From: Caryophanales bacterium
Lineage (GTDB): Bacteria; Bacillota_I; Bacilli_A; Izemoplasmatales; Izemoplasmataceae
Assembly (NCBI GenBank): GCA_021767685.1
Contig: JAASSV010000001.1
Coordinates: forward strand, 1-33,006
Length of the DNA stretch: 33,006 nt
Reading direction: 5' to 3'
A program made the position numbers and the translations under genes. The notes below the pieces were generated by a model. It worked only from the letters and a program-made list of their open reading frames with translations. It was not told the DNA's origin and did no database searches. The stretch's first letter is position 1; each line of letters opens with the position of its first letter. Below are positions 14,903 to 24,300 of this stretch, piece after piece.

Positions 14903-14943
14903 ATGATAAGATTTATACGTAAAATATTATGGAGGTTAAAGAT

Positions 14944-16275
14944 ATGAAAAAAATTGATGTTAAGTTAGACAATGCTCTTGACTTTGTTGAACTTGATAAT
15001 TTAGAGAAAGCGCGTAATGAAGTAGTTGAAGCACACAAAAAACTACAAAATAAAACAGGAGAAGGTAATGATTATTTAGGATGGGTGTCTTTACCTGAAA
15101 CCTATGATAAAGACGAGTTTTCACGAATTAAAAAGGCTGCGAAGCAGATAAGAGAACAGTCAGATATTTTATTAGTTATCGGAATTGGTGGATCATACCT
15201 CGGAGCAAAAGCTGCGATTGAGTTATTAAACAAGCATTTTAACCGTGATAGAGATTTAGAGATTATCTTTGTCGGGCATCATATTTCAAGTAGTTACATG
15301 CGTGATTTAATGGATTATATTGATGGCTATGATTTTTCAATTAATGTAATCAGTAAATCAGGTACGACAACTGAACCAGCAATTGCTTTTCGTGAGTTTA
15401 AGAAAATGTTATTTGCAAAATACGGTAAAGAAGGCGCAAAAGACCGTATTTATGCCACTACGGATAAAGAAAAAGGAGCGCTTCGTACATTAGTTGAAGA
15501 ACAAGGTTATGAATCATTTGTTGTTCCTGATGATGTTGGAGGACGTTATAGTGTATTAACAGCCGTTGGATTATTACCTATTGCCGCTAGTGGAGTAGAT
15601 ATTGATCAAATCATGGCAGGAGCACAGGATGCACAAGCTCACTATGCTAAAGGTGAAAAAGGCAATGCTGCTTTTGAATATGCTGCTATTCGTAACGTGT
15701 TATACCGCGATGGTAAAAAAATAGAGTTATTAGTAAACTATGAACCGTCACTTTTCTATTTCGGAGAATGGTGGAAACAGTTATTTGGTGAAAGTGAAGG
15801 AAAAGACAAAAAAGGTATTTTCCCTGCAAGTGCGTCTTTTAGTACAGATCTTCATAGTTTAGGACAATATATTCAAGATGGAGAACGCCATTTATTTGAA
15901 ACGGTAATAAATGTTGAGACACCACGTCGTGAAGTTGTCATAGAAGAAGATGAAGCTAATCTTGATGGTCTTAACTATTTAGCTGGAAAAACCGTAGATT
16001 ATGTTAATAAACAAGCCTTTTTAGGTACTGTTATGGCACATAATGATGGTGGCGTACCAAATATTATTGTTAATATTCCAGAAATTTCACCTTATTACTT
16101 CGGAAAATTAGTGTACTTCTTTGAGTATGCATGTGGATTAAGCGGTTATATGCTTGGAGTGAATCCGTTTAATCAACCTGGTGTTGAAGCATATAAGAAA
16201 AACATGTTTGCATTATTAGAAAAACCAGGATATGAAGAATTAACAAAGACATTAAAAGAACGCTTGGATGACTAG
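14944..16275 (+). CDS. pgi: Glucose-6-phosphate isomerase
   Basis: Interconverts glucose 6-phosphate and fructose 6-phosphate in glycolysis. 443 residues, the short Bacillota form. Two SIS folds with the expected motifs: sugar-phosphate binding [11 protein letters not shown] and [17 protein letters not shown] signature [16 protein letters not shown]; catalytic Glu in [11 protein letters not shown], His in [10 protein letters not shown], and Lys in the C-terminal signature [15 protein letters not shown]. Start: ATG 14944 preceded by GGAGGTTAAA; an ATG at 14929 is inside the ribosome binding site and was rejected. The downstream permease gene starts only 3 bases after the stop, so pgi probably heads a three-gene operon. 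Confidence 0.98.
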   Translation: MKKIDVKLDNALDFVELDNLEKARNEVVEAHKKLQNKTGEGNDYLGWVSLPETYDKDEFSRIKKAAKQIREQSDILLVIGIGGSYLGAKAAIELLNKHFNRDRDLEIIFVGHHISSSYMRDLMDYIDGYDFSINVISKSGTTTEPAIAFREFKKMLFAKYGKEGAKDRIYATTDKEKGALRTLVEEQGYESFVVPDDVGGRYSVLTAVGLLPIAASGVDIDQIMAGAQDAQAHYAKGEKGNAAFEYAAIRNVLYRDGKKIELLVNYEPSLFYFGEWWKQLFGESEGKDKKGIFPASASFSTDLHSLGQYIQDGERHLFETVINVETPRREVVIEEDEANLDGLNYLAGKTVDYVNKQAFLGTVMAHNDGGVPNIIVNIPEISPYYFGKLVYFFEYACGLSGYMLGVNPFNQPGVEAYKKNMFALLEKPGYEELTKTLKERLDD

Positions 16276-16278
16276 AAA

Positions 16279-17172
16279 ATGACCGATAAAAAGGTTATAT
16301 TTGCTGAAGTATCTCTCTTTTTTGTTACGATTATATGGGGACTTGGGTTTCCGATTACGAGAATTGCAATTGATTTAGGATTTGGTGCAAATACGATTAT
16401 GGTTGGCCGGTTTTTAACGGCCACCATTGTACTTGCAGTTGTTTATCGAAAGAAACTAAAACATATTGATTCGAAGTTAATTATATATGGTTCAATTGCA
16501 GGTGTTTTTTTATTTTTGGGATTCTTTTTCCAAACACTGGGAAACGCTGCAACTACGCCATCTAAGAATGGGTTTATAACACAACTAAATATCGTATTTG
16601 TTCCCTACCTCTACTATTTATTTTTCAAGAAAAAGGTCGATATTTATAATGGGTTAAGCATTATTTTAGCCGTGTTTGGATTATTTCTATTAAGTTATGA
16701 GCAAGGAACCTTTAATAACTTTAATATTGGAGACTTTTATACCTTAATTTGTGCTATAATGGTTGCATTTCACGTTGTGACGGGGAGTTACTTCCAGAAG
16801 ACACACGATTTTGATCCTGCTCTATTTGTATTGATCAATATTACTATTTCTGCAGTATTTTCAGTTGTGGCTGCGTTGATTTTTGAGACATTACCGCCAG
16901 TAATCATTTATATGTATTGGCCGCTTGTCTTTTTAGGAGTCTTTAATACGGCATTGGGATTCTTAGTTCAGAGTTATGCGTTGAAACTTAGCTTACCAAC
17001 AAAAGTAAGTCTTATAGTCGCATTAGAAAGTGTATTTGCTGTCATTGGATCAGTCTTAATCGTTGATGAATTATTGAACGCTCAACTTGTTATTGGCGGA
17101 TTACTGATTATTGGAGCGGTTTTATTTTCAGAGCTTAAGCCTTTCCGTAGACGTTTTATCAAAATTACTTAA
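16279..17172 (+). CDS. EamA/DMT-family permease
   Basis: Drug/metabolite transporter of the 10-helix EamA type; exports or imports a small metabolite that cannot be named from sequence. 297 residues formed by two homologous five-helix halves. The first half starts at FFVTIIWGLGFPITRIAID, the usual DMT opening with W-G-x-x-(F/P). The second starts near FYTLICAIMVAFHVVTG and contains ALESVFAVIGSVLIVDELL, which matches the LEPVFA-type motif with E in the last helices. The start has no good ribosome binding site; it lies 3 bases after the pgi stop, so translational coupling is likely. A basic tail (FRRRFIK) follows the last helix. Confidence 0.9.
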   Translation: MTDKKVIFAEVSLFFVTIIWGLGFPITRIAIDLGFGANTIMVGRFLTATIVLAVVYRKKLKHIDSKLIIYGSIAGVFLFLGFFFQTLGNAATTPSKNGFITQLNIVFVPYLYYLFFKKKVDIYNGLSIILAVFGLFLLSYEQGTFNNFNIGDFYTLICAIMVAFHVVTGSYFQKTHDFDPALFVLINITISAVFSVVAALIFETLPPVIIYMYWPLVFLGVFNTALGFLVQSYALKLSLPTKVSLIVALESVFAVIGSVLIVDELLNAQLVIGGLLIIGAVLFSELKPFRRRFIKIT

Positions 17173-17187
17173 AAGGAGTTATAAAGT

Positions 17188-17832
17188 ATGTTTAACTTAA
17201 TTGCATTATCACCTATCGTTTTAGAGTGGATTGGATATATTGCCTCACTAATTGTTTTAATTAGTTTGTTAATGAGTTCACTGAAAAAACTACGATGGAT
17301 TAACTTAGTAGGATCATTATTATTTGGAACTTACGGGTTTTTGATTGGCTCAGTACCTACAGGATTAATGAATGTTGGAATTGCGCTTATTAATATATAT
17401 TATTTGTTTAAAATGTACGGTTCAAAAGAATATTTCAAGTTATTATTTGTTGATGAAGATAGTAGTTATTTAAAAGCTTTTATTGATTATTACAAAGATG
17501 ATATTCATGGGTATAAAACTATTGACTACAACACCGTAAAAGACGCTGACTTTAAATTGTTTATCCTCAGGGATATGGCTCCAGCAAGCGTTTTTGTTGC
17601 TAATAAAGTACAAGATACAACTGCTGAAGTGTTGCTTGATTATGCTATTCCAATGTATCGTGATTTTAAATTGGGACGTTTCTTATTTGTAAAAAATAAA
17701 GATGTTTTTGAGAAACATGGTATAAAAACATTGGTAACAACTACTACAGTTCAAGAACACATTGTTTATTTACAAAAGATGGGCTTCACTCGCGTAGATG
17801 ATAATTCCAATGTATATGAAATGAATCTATAA
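17188..17832 (+). CDS. YgjV-like membrane domain fused to a GNAT-like domain
   Basis: 214 residues. The first about 80 are three membrane helices resembling the YgjV inner-membrane family (EWIGYIASLIVLISLLMSSLKKLRWINLVGSLLFGTYGFLIG, given here only as an outline: helix, basic loop, helix). The remaining 130 look like a GNAT acetyltransferase fold: DYAIPMYRDFKLGRFLFVKN at the position of the acceptor and acetyl-CoA strands, and the terminal VYLQKMGFTRVDD, the typical YxKxGF ending. The glycine-rich acetyl-CoA loop (RxxGxG/A) is not clear, so activity is uncertain. Start: ATG 17188 with AAGGAG. It lies 15 bases after the DMT gene and ends in a terminator shared with the convergent lipid-kinase gene. 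Confidence 0.7.
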   Translation: MFNLIALSPIVLEWIGYIASLIVLISLLMSSLKKLRWINLVGSLLFGTYGFLIGSVPTGLMNVGIALINIYYLFKMYGSKEYFKLLFVDEDSSYLKAFIDYYKDDIHGYKTIDYNTVKDADFKLFILRDMAPASVFVANKVQDTTAEVLLDYAIPMYRDFKLGRFLFVKNKDVFEKHGIKTLVTTTTVQEHIVYLQKMGFTRVDDNSNVYEMNL

Positions 17833-17838
17833 ATAAAT

Positions 17839-17868
17839 AAAACACATTCTTTGCTAGAATGTGTTTTT
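17839..17868. terminator. Bidirectional terminator between the YgjV-GNAT gene and the lipid kinase gene
   Basis: 12-bp perfect stem AAAACACATTCT (17839-17850) / AGAATGTGTTTT (17856-17867), loop TTGCT, T-runs on both strands. The minus-strand gene's TAG stop (17854-17856) lies at the loop. Confidence 0.9.
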
Positions 17869-18714
17869 CTTATACTTTCGTAAATGAATTGTTTTCTTTG
17901 AGGATGTCGCATTTAATGTTGTAATATCATCAAATTTTTCTCCATCTGTTTGGGCAATTTGTGGTGTATCAAAGGTAACTGAAATATCTTTACAACGCGT
18001 ACTGTAGACATATTTAGTAAATTTGGTATGAAGACCCAAGTATACAGTTATAAAGATAAAGAATAGAAGTATTTTGGGAATTGAATGGATGATAATAATA
18101 TCTAAGTAATCATCATTTAATGATGCATTAGGCGTCATTTTCATGCCGCCTCCAACATATTTACCATTATTAATAATAACAGAATACGTTTTGTTAAAAT
18201 GATGTTCTTTACCATCGATAACACACTGTGCATGTTCTGGGACATAGTTTACCATAGCTTTAAGGGTTGAGAAGTAATATGTGAATTTCCCTTTATTACT
18301 CGCTTTATCTACATAATCAATGACTAATCCATCGATTCCCAGCCCGCATCCGTTCATAAAGTATTGAGTATGGGAATCAAGCGTTGCTTTCATAATGGTT
18401 TGTGGTGCGTTATCTTGGTCTTTTAAGGATCTTAAATAATCATTACCTGATCCATTACGTTTGATAAATATTTCTTGATGGAGATCTTCATTATAGAGGC
18501 TGTTTACCATGTAATTAATGGTTCCATCTCCACCTAAAAGGATGATGTTATTGATATGGTCTTTATCCTTTAAGTAGGATCTTATGTCGTCTATTTTAAG
18601 TAAACTTTTTAGACGAAAAGGGTGTTGAATTTTTTTATAGTGTCTAACCAGTTTGTGTGTCTGAACATTACTACGACTATTTTTTGATTTGGGGTTGTAC
18701 AAAATGAGATCCAT
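17854..18714 (-). CDS. Diacylglycerol kinase family protein
   Basis: Phosphorylates a lipid such as diacylglycerol, returning it to phosphatidic acid for membrane synthesis; undecaprenol or sphingoid-type substrates occur in the same family. 286 residues. Family motifs: N-terminal LILYNPKS, the ATP-binding GGDGTIN (near 61-67), GSGNDYLRSL, the C-terminal lobe with GLGIDG and GKYVGGGMKMTPNA, DDYLDIIII, and QTDGE near the end. It matches the DgkB/YegS/BmrU group. Start: ATG at 18714 with GAGGAG 8 bases upstream; the in-frame GTG at 18723 overlaps that site. Divergent from tsaE. Confidence 0.92.
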   Translation of the reverse strand: MDLILYNPKSKNSRSNVQTHKLVRHYKKIQHPFRLKSLLKIDDIRSYLKDKDHINNIILLGGDGTINYMVNSLYNEDLHQEIFIKRNGSGNDYLRSLKDQDNAPQTIMKATLDSHTQYFMNGCGLGIDGLVIDYVDKASNKGKFTYYFSTLKAMVNYVPEHAQCVIDGKEHHFNKTYSVIINNGKYVGGGMKMTPNASLNDDYLDIIIIHSIPKILLFFIFITVYLGLHTKFTKYVYSTRCKDISVTFDTPQIAQTDGEKFDDITTLNATSSKKTIHLRKYKKNTF

Positions 18715-18734
18715 ATCAATCACTCCTCGGATGT

Positions 18735-18743
18735 ATTATATCA
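18735..18743 (-). promoter_or_regulatory. Extended -10 promoter of the lipid kinase gene
   Basis: TGATATAAT on the minus strand; the start codon follows after 20 bases. Back to back with the tsaE promoter. Confidence 0.65.
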
Positions 18744-18771
18744 TAATACTATATATATTATGGCATAATTA

Positions 18772-18780
18772 TGTTATAAT
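18772..18780 (+). promoter_or_regulatory. Extended -10 promoter of tsaE
   Basis: TGTTATAAT, a perfect extended -10; 30 bases to the TTG start. Confidence 0.65.
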
Positions 18781-18810
18781 TTTTAATAACAATAAATTGT
18801 GGTGATCAAA

Positions 18811-19260
18811 TTGAGAAAAGAGATAATTATTAACAATTTAATAGAAATGGAAGAGTTGGCAAAAGACTTATCTAATAAGCTTTTTCCAGGATTTGTTCTA
18901 TGTCTTGAAGGAGACTTAGGTGCTGGAAAAACAACCTTTACCAAATACTTAGGGAAACATATGGGAATAAAAGATACAATTAACTCTCCAACATTTACGA
19001 TTTTAAAGATTTATGAACATACATTACCTTTATATCACATGGACGTGTACCGACTACAAGGAATTGGTGCGGATTATGACTTAGAGGAATACATTTATGA
19101 TGACGGAGTCTGTGTGATTGAGTGGTATCACCATATCGAAGAAAGTTTACCAGAGGCATTTTTGTCAATGACAATAACTATTGATGAAGATAATAAACGT
19201 CGAATTATGTTAGAAGGAAGTGACCAATATGAAGCAATCATTTCATCGCTTAATTATTGA
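18811..19260 (+). CDS. tsaE: tRNA t6A biosynthesis ATPase TsaE
   Basis: ATPase that, with TsaB and TsaD, installs threonylcarbamoyl on A37 of ANN-decoding tRNAs. About 149 residues. Walker A GDLGAGKTTF (about 34-43) preceded by LCLEG; switch motif SPTFTILKIYE; HMDVYRL; and CVIEWYHHI, where bacterial homologues have the Walker B-like VEWxE. The start is a judgement: TTG 18811 with GGTGAT upstream fits the local pattern, while GTG 18799 and 18802 overlap that site. The end overlaps tsaB by 32 bases, so the two are coupled. The usual partners rimI and tsaD are not in this cluster. Confidence 0.93.
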   Translation: MRKEIIINNLIEMEELAKDLSNKLFPGFVLCLEGDLGAGKTTFTKYLGKHMGIKDTINSPTFTILKIYEHTLPLYHMDVYRLQGIGADYDLEEYIYDDGVCVIEWYHHIEESLPEAFLSMTITIDEDNKRRIMLEGSDQYEAIISSLNY

Positions 19261-19840
19261 TTCAGCAACCCCTTATTTATATGTTGCCTTGTTAGAGGGA
19301 AACCGCACTATTCAGACGTATTATAAAAAGGGTGATAATAATCATTCTGAAATTTTAATGCCAACTGTAGAAACCCTGTTCAAAAATAGTGGGTTACATG
19401 TTAATGATATTGATGAGATTATTATTGGTATTGGGCCTGGAAGTTATACAGGGGTAAGAATAGGCGTAGTCGTTGCCAAGATGTTAGGGTGGAATCAAAA
19501 TATATCTGTTAAAACAGTAAGTTCTTTAGCTCTTATTGCCTCAAGCACCAATGCAGAAGGGTATGTTTTGTCTCATGTTGATGCAAGACGGAAAAATGCC
19601 TTTATGGGCCTTTATTTAAAACAAAATGATCAAATTGAAGCAGCGGGAGAAGAAGTATTCATGTCTTCTAAACAATTTCAAGATCAATTACCTTATGAAT
19701 ATACTGTTGTTGAGTCGGGAGAGCCAAATCCTTCGATTATCTTGCAATCTAATGTACTTACAGAGGTAGATAATATTCATCATTTAGCGCCCAACTACCT
19801 ACGTAAAACTGAAGCAGAAAGAAATTTAGATAATTCATAG
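19229..19840 (+). CDS. tsaB: tRNA t6A biosynthesis protein TsaB
   Basis: Non-catalytic ASKHA-fold partner that holds TsaD and TsaE in the t6A complex. 203 residues, slightly short. N-terminal LIIDSATPYLYVALL (phosphate-1 loop type), HSEILMPTVETLF, the signature IGPGSYTGVRIG (about 68-79), and SSLALIA. The C-terminal half is short and ends LAPNYLRKTEAERN, the PxYLR motif common to TsaB. Start: ATG 19229 with AAGGAAG upstream, inside tsaE; a GTG at 19220 was rejected. No terminator follows; the ABC operon promoter begins within 20 bases. Confidence 0.95.
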   Translation: MKQSFHRLIIDSATPYLYVALLEGNRTIQTYYKKGDNNHSEILMPTVETLFKNSGLHVNDIDEIIIGIGPGSYTGVRIGVVVAKMLGWNQNISVKTVSSLALIASSTNAEGYVLSHVDARRKNAFMGLYLKQNDQIEAAGEEVFMSSKQFQDQLPYEYTVVESGEPNPSIILQSNVLTEVDNIHHLAPNYLRKTEAERNLDNS

Positions 19841-19856
19841 GATTTTCATATGTATT

Positions 19857-19865
19857 TGGTATAAT
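19857..19865 (+). promoter_or_regulatory. Extended -10 promoter of the ABC/LRR operon
   Basis: TGGTATAAT, a perfect extended -10; the -35 region is poor. The TTG start of the first transporter is 21 bases downstream. Read-through from tsaE-tsaB is also possible, as no terminator intervenes. Confidence 0.6.
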
Positions 19866-19886
19866 TGCCGATAGGTGGTGATTTGT

Positions 19887-21347
19887 TTGAGTATTCTTCA
19901 TATAGAGAACCTTCACAAGACGTATAAAAATGGGGGTACGAAAACACACGTTTTAAAGGGCATTAATTTAGATATCGACGAAGGTAGTTTTGTCTCGATC
20001 TTAGGGAGAAGTGGATCAGGTAAAACCACTCTTTTGAATGTCATAAGCACCTTATTAGAGTTTGATGAAGGATCCATCATAATTGATGGAGAAGATGTTA
20101 CAAAAGCAAAGAATAAAAAATTGAATAGTATTCGAAATAATTACGTTGGTTTTGTTTTTCAAGACTTTAACTTAGTCAATGAAATGAGCGTTTTGGATAA
20201 TGTAGCTACACCTCTCATATTAAATGGGGTGTCTTTTCGTAAAGCGCGGGAAAAGGCCACTGAAGCATTAGAAGATGTTGGTCTTGGACAATATACCAAA
20301 GTACGACCACCTGAGTTATCAGGGGGACAACAACAACGTGTTGCAATTGCTAGAGCAATAGTAAATGATCAAAAGATATTATTGTGTGATGAACCAACCG
20401 GGGCATTGGATGATTATACAGCAACAGAAATTCTAGACCTATTAAAGGTTTTATCTAAGACAAAAACCGTTATTATGGTAACCCATGATGAAGAGTTTGC
20501 AAAGAAGTATAGTGATCGTTTAATCATGTTAGTTGATGGAAAAATAGTTAAAGATGTAACAACTGAAAAAGGAATGTTGTTTGAAGCAGATATTGACGAT
20601 AATGACAAAACATTAAATATTAGATCAGCAGGATTTATTAACTTATTGATGTATTCTTTTTTAAGTATGGATATTGATAAAAAGAAATTCGGGAAAACGT
20701 TTAAAACATTTAGTTTATCATTAACGCTTTTTATTGTGATAAGTGTGATTAATGAGAACCTAGATGTTTTTACAGAACGTTATCTCGACTTTTTTGTTAC
20801 GCGAGAAGTAGCAGATACGAATGTTTTGCTAGATTTTATCTATCAATTCTTTGAACAAAATGTGACCGTACTTATTCAAACAATACTCTATGTACTGATT
20901 GGGTTCTGTGTTGTCTCATATCTCTTTGTATTCACCATAAATATTATTAATAAGAAACGGGAAATCGCTGTATTAAAAGCATTTGGAGCGTCGCAAGAAG
21001 CCATCGCTATCCTCTTTATGCTACGGCCAATCAAGTTCATTTTAGCAATATTTAAAGACACATTAATCTATACTGCAATACTTATGTTGTTGATTAATGG
21101 GGTCCTTAGTTTTAGAGCATTGTTCTATACGGAGTATTTAACATTTGTAACTAATATTTTTGTAGTAACATTTAATATGATCAAAGCGTTTGTTATAAAC
21201 TCATCTACCGCAATTGATTTTCCACTGTTAGTTGGCCATATCTATCCGATATTCTTAATTGTACTGGGACTATTTATGATTGGTAGTCTACTCCCTGCGT
21301 ATTACATTTCAAAAAGTGATACGATAAGGATGTTGGCAAGAGAATGA
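19887..21347 (+). CDS. ABC transporter, ATPase-FtsX permease fusion, minimal ectodomain (1st of 4)
   Basis: 486 residues. ATPase about 1-220: Walker A GRSGSGKTT (about 40-48), Q-loop FVFQDFN, signature LSGGQQQRVAIARA, Walker B ILLCDEPTGALD, switch VTHDEE; all intact and of the MacB/LolD type. The permease half has helix 1 (about 271-289), an outer loop of only about 37 residues, helix 2 (about 327-354), the FtsX cytoplasmic motif KKREIAVLKAFGASQEAI, helix 3 (about 389-409), a further hydrophobic loop, helix 4 (about 448-473), and the FtsX-style tail SDTIRMLARE. Start: TTG 19887 with AGGTGGTGA upstream; two GTGs further up overlap that site. ATGA overlap with the next gene. Substrate unknown. 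Confidence 0.9.
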   Translation: MSILHIENLHKTYKNGGTKTHVLKGINLDIDEGSFVSILGRSGSGKTTLLNVISTLLEFDEGSIIIDGEDVTKAKNKKLNSIRNNYVGFVFQDFNLVNEMSVLDNVATPLILNGVSFRKAREKATEALEDVGLGQYTKVRPPELSGGQQQRVAIARAIVNDQKILLCDEPTGALDDYTATEILDLLKVLSKTKTVIMVTHDEEFAKKYSDRLIMLVDGKIVKDVTTEKGMLFEADIDDNDKTLNIRSAGFINLLMYSFLSMDIDKKKFGKTFKTFSLSLTLFIVISVINENLDVFTERYLDFFVTREVADTNVLLDFIYQFFEQNVTVLIQTILYVLIGFCVVSYLFVFTINIINKKREIAVLKAFGASQEAIAILFMLRPIKFILAIFKDTLIYTAILMLLINGVLSFRALFYTEYLTFVTNIFVVTFNMIKAFVINSSTAIDFPLLVGHIYPIFLIVLGLFMIGSLLPAYYISKSDTIRMLARE

Positions 21348-24300
21348 TTGAGTTAAAGAATCTTACAAAAGTTTATGAAACAATAAACTATAATATTATC
21401 GCACTAAGCGATTTATCAATGACATTTGATATCGGAGAAGTCATTGTCCTCTTAGGGAAAAGTGGTAGTGGAAAAAGTACGTTACTCAATATTATTGGCG
21501 GATTTGATCGCGATTATGTCGGAGAGTGTCGAATTCAAGACACCGATTTAAAAAGTAAAACACAACGCGAAATTGACACAACAAGAAAACGAAACATTGG
21601 TTTCGTTTTTCAACAGTATATCCTACTCAACAACCTAACGGTGATTGAGAATGTTGAACTATCATTACGCGTTAGCGGTGTAGTGAACGCCGGAAGTCGC
21701 CGACGGGCGGCGAAACATGCATTAAAACTTGTTGGACTTGAAGATCATATGAATAAGTACCCTCATCAAATTTCAGGTGGACAAAAACAACGTGTTGCAA
21801 TAGCTAGAGCGTTTGTTAAAAACCCTGATGTTATCATTGCTGATGAACCAACGGCAGCGTTAGATAGCCGTACCTCAAAAGAAATATTAGACTTATTGGC
21901 AGATTTATGTCGAAATAAACTACTCATTATCGCAACCCATAATAAGTCTATCGTAAGAGATTATGCATCCCGTGTTATTGAGCTACGTAGTGGATATGTA
22001 GTTCGTGATCAATTAATCACAGATCCATCAAAAGTACGTGTTGATGAGCTTGATTTGGTCATTGATAAAGAAATTAAAGAAGATGAAGAGAAAATAAAAC
22101 AACTCATTGAAGTTGAGAAAGTTGTATCTGACGATAATAAATCAACTGTCTTAAAAGATATGGGAATCAATATTGAAAACTTCCGTTTAAATAATGATCA
22201 ACCATTTAGTATCGATGATGAGTTAAAAAAACGCCTTATTAAAGAGCGGATGCGCAATTCAAAGTTATCCACACGGATTTATCGATTTTTACAAACATCG
22301 GATAAGTTTTATGGTAAGAAAACCTATGCGAATAAATCCTTTTTCAGAAATATTGGCCTTCATTTATTTAGTGCTATTATTTTTGCTGTGTTTTTACTGA
22401 CGATAGTCTTTGGATTAAACTTTGTCTCAGAAACCTTTGGCGGGTTCAATGAGAAAGCGTTATATACAAGAAACATGAATAATGCGAACCACGTTTACTT
22501 TGCCCCTAGTGAGTTTACAATGGAAGACTATGAAACGACAATTTACGATTCGTTAGAACAATCGTTTATCAATGATTTTTCACAAACCGAGTTAACACGC
22601 AATGATTTTTATGAAATGCTTTTAACAGATCCGTATGTAGAATATCAGTATTATCAAGATAAACTAAGTTATCTTGATTCTGAATTATCTAGTAATGATG
22701 CGATTAACCTGTACTATAACAACTCAAGCATTATTATGCTTGAAGAGAATCCTAATATTATTTTTGAACCACTTCAATATGAATACCAAAATATCGTTAC
22801 TTTCCCTGAACCTTATGTCTATGTTACTGATTTTATGGATATAGCACTAGAGGAATCGAAATTATACCAATTTAATTTTCTTTATGCGGAGAACAATGAG
22901 GACATTTTAGAACAACATATCCTTGAAGGTGGAGAATTGCCAGACGAAGCCAATGAGATTGTCATTCCTGTCGCATATTTATTTCATTATGAAATACTAA
23001 ACCCGAGTGATTTTAAAGATAATTATGGTAATGATTTAAGAATGATTCCATCCGAACGCATCAAAGAAGCATTTGATGCATTAAACCCTTCGCGAAAAAC
23101 AATTGACATCACAAAAACCATAGTAACATTTGATGATACTACTGAAGGATATACGGAATCTTATGCAACTACAACACAGACATTTAATATTGTCGGATTA
23201 ATCAACTTTGATGGTGATATTAATCCGCAATTAGCCTTACGGGAAGATCTTTATATCCCAAATACGGCGTCACAACATTACAGTTTTATCGTCAGTAAGG
23301 CGTCAGAAGATGATGTTAACTTTGACATTATTGATAATGTCTCAGATAAAACATTTATGAAAAGTGTGCAATATGCAGAAATTAATAATGAAAATTACAT
23401 AGAGTACCAAGTCGCTGACTTAGAACAAACCTTTGAAGAAACGTATAAAAACACCCTATATAATAACTTTTCTGATCAATTCTCAATATGGGTTGAGGCA
23501 CTAAATAATGCGACAGGATTAGTGAGTGACTACGTGCAAGCTGATCTAGCAGGGGACAATCCAGATGATACCTTTATGGATAACGTCATTGATAATGCAT
23601 TATTCGAAGGACTCACTTATCGCGATCTTTTACGGTATTATATTGCGGATCATATGACAGTTATTAGTGATGAAAACGAGTTTAACTATCTATGTCCAAG
23701 CTGTGATTTTGATGATCGTAGTATTTCATCCTTATACAGTGTCGCCATGGATGCTTACCCAAGAATAAAACAAAGCAGCGAGTATGTGGATATGTTAGAG
23801 AACTATGGCGATGTCAGACGATTAACCTATCAAGAAAGCACAAACTATATCATGTATCAGGAATATGCGCATCGGTTTAATAACCACTTTTATGAAACAT
23901 CTCAAGGCAATACCTATGAGTTATCACTAGTGAGTGCATTTGAAGAAGAAAAAGGAAGTCTTACGTCATTAGTTTATGTTGTTTTGCCTAGAGTTTTAAT
24001 TGAGAACCTGCCATTTTTAGATACATTTGTATCCATGATTGAAAGAATGGAAGCCAATCAATCCTTCCAAAGTTTTATGCAACAAACGAATCTTGATTTA
24101 CTCATTAGTAGTATTGGGACAAATGCCATCAGAAGTGTGGTTATGATTATTCTATATATTGTAATTTACCTAGCATTAGCGCTTTCTGTTGTCTTTTTGA
24201 GTATTGTCCTGATTAATCTGTATGGCAATATCTATGAGACAGCAACACGGAAGCGGATACGTGAACTTGCGAGTTTACGCGTGCTGGGAACAAGCTATGA

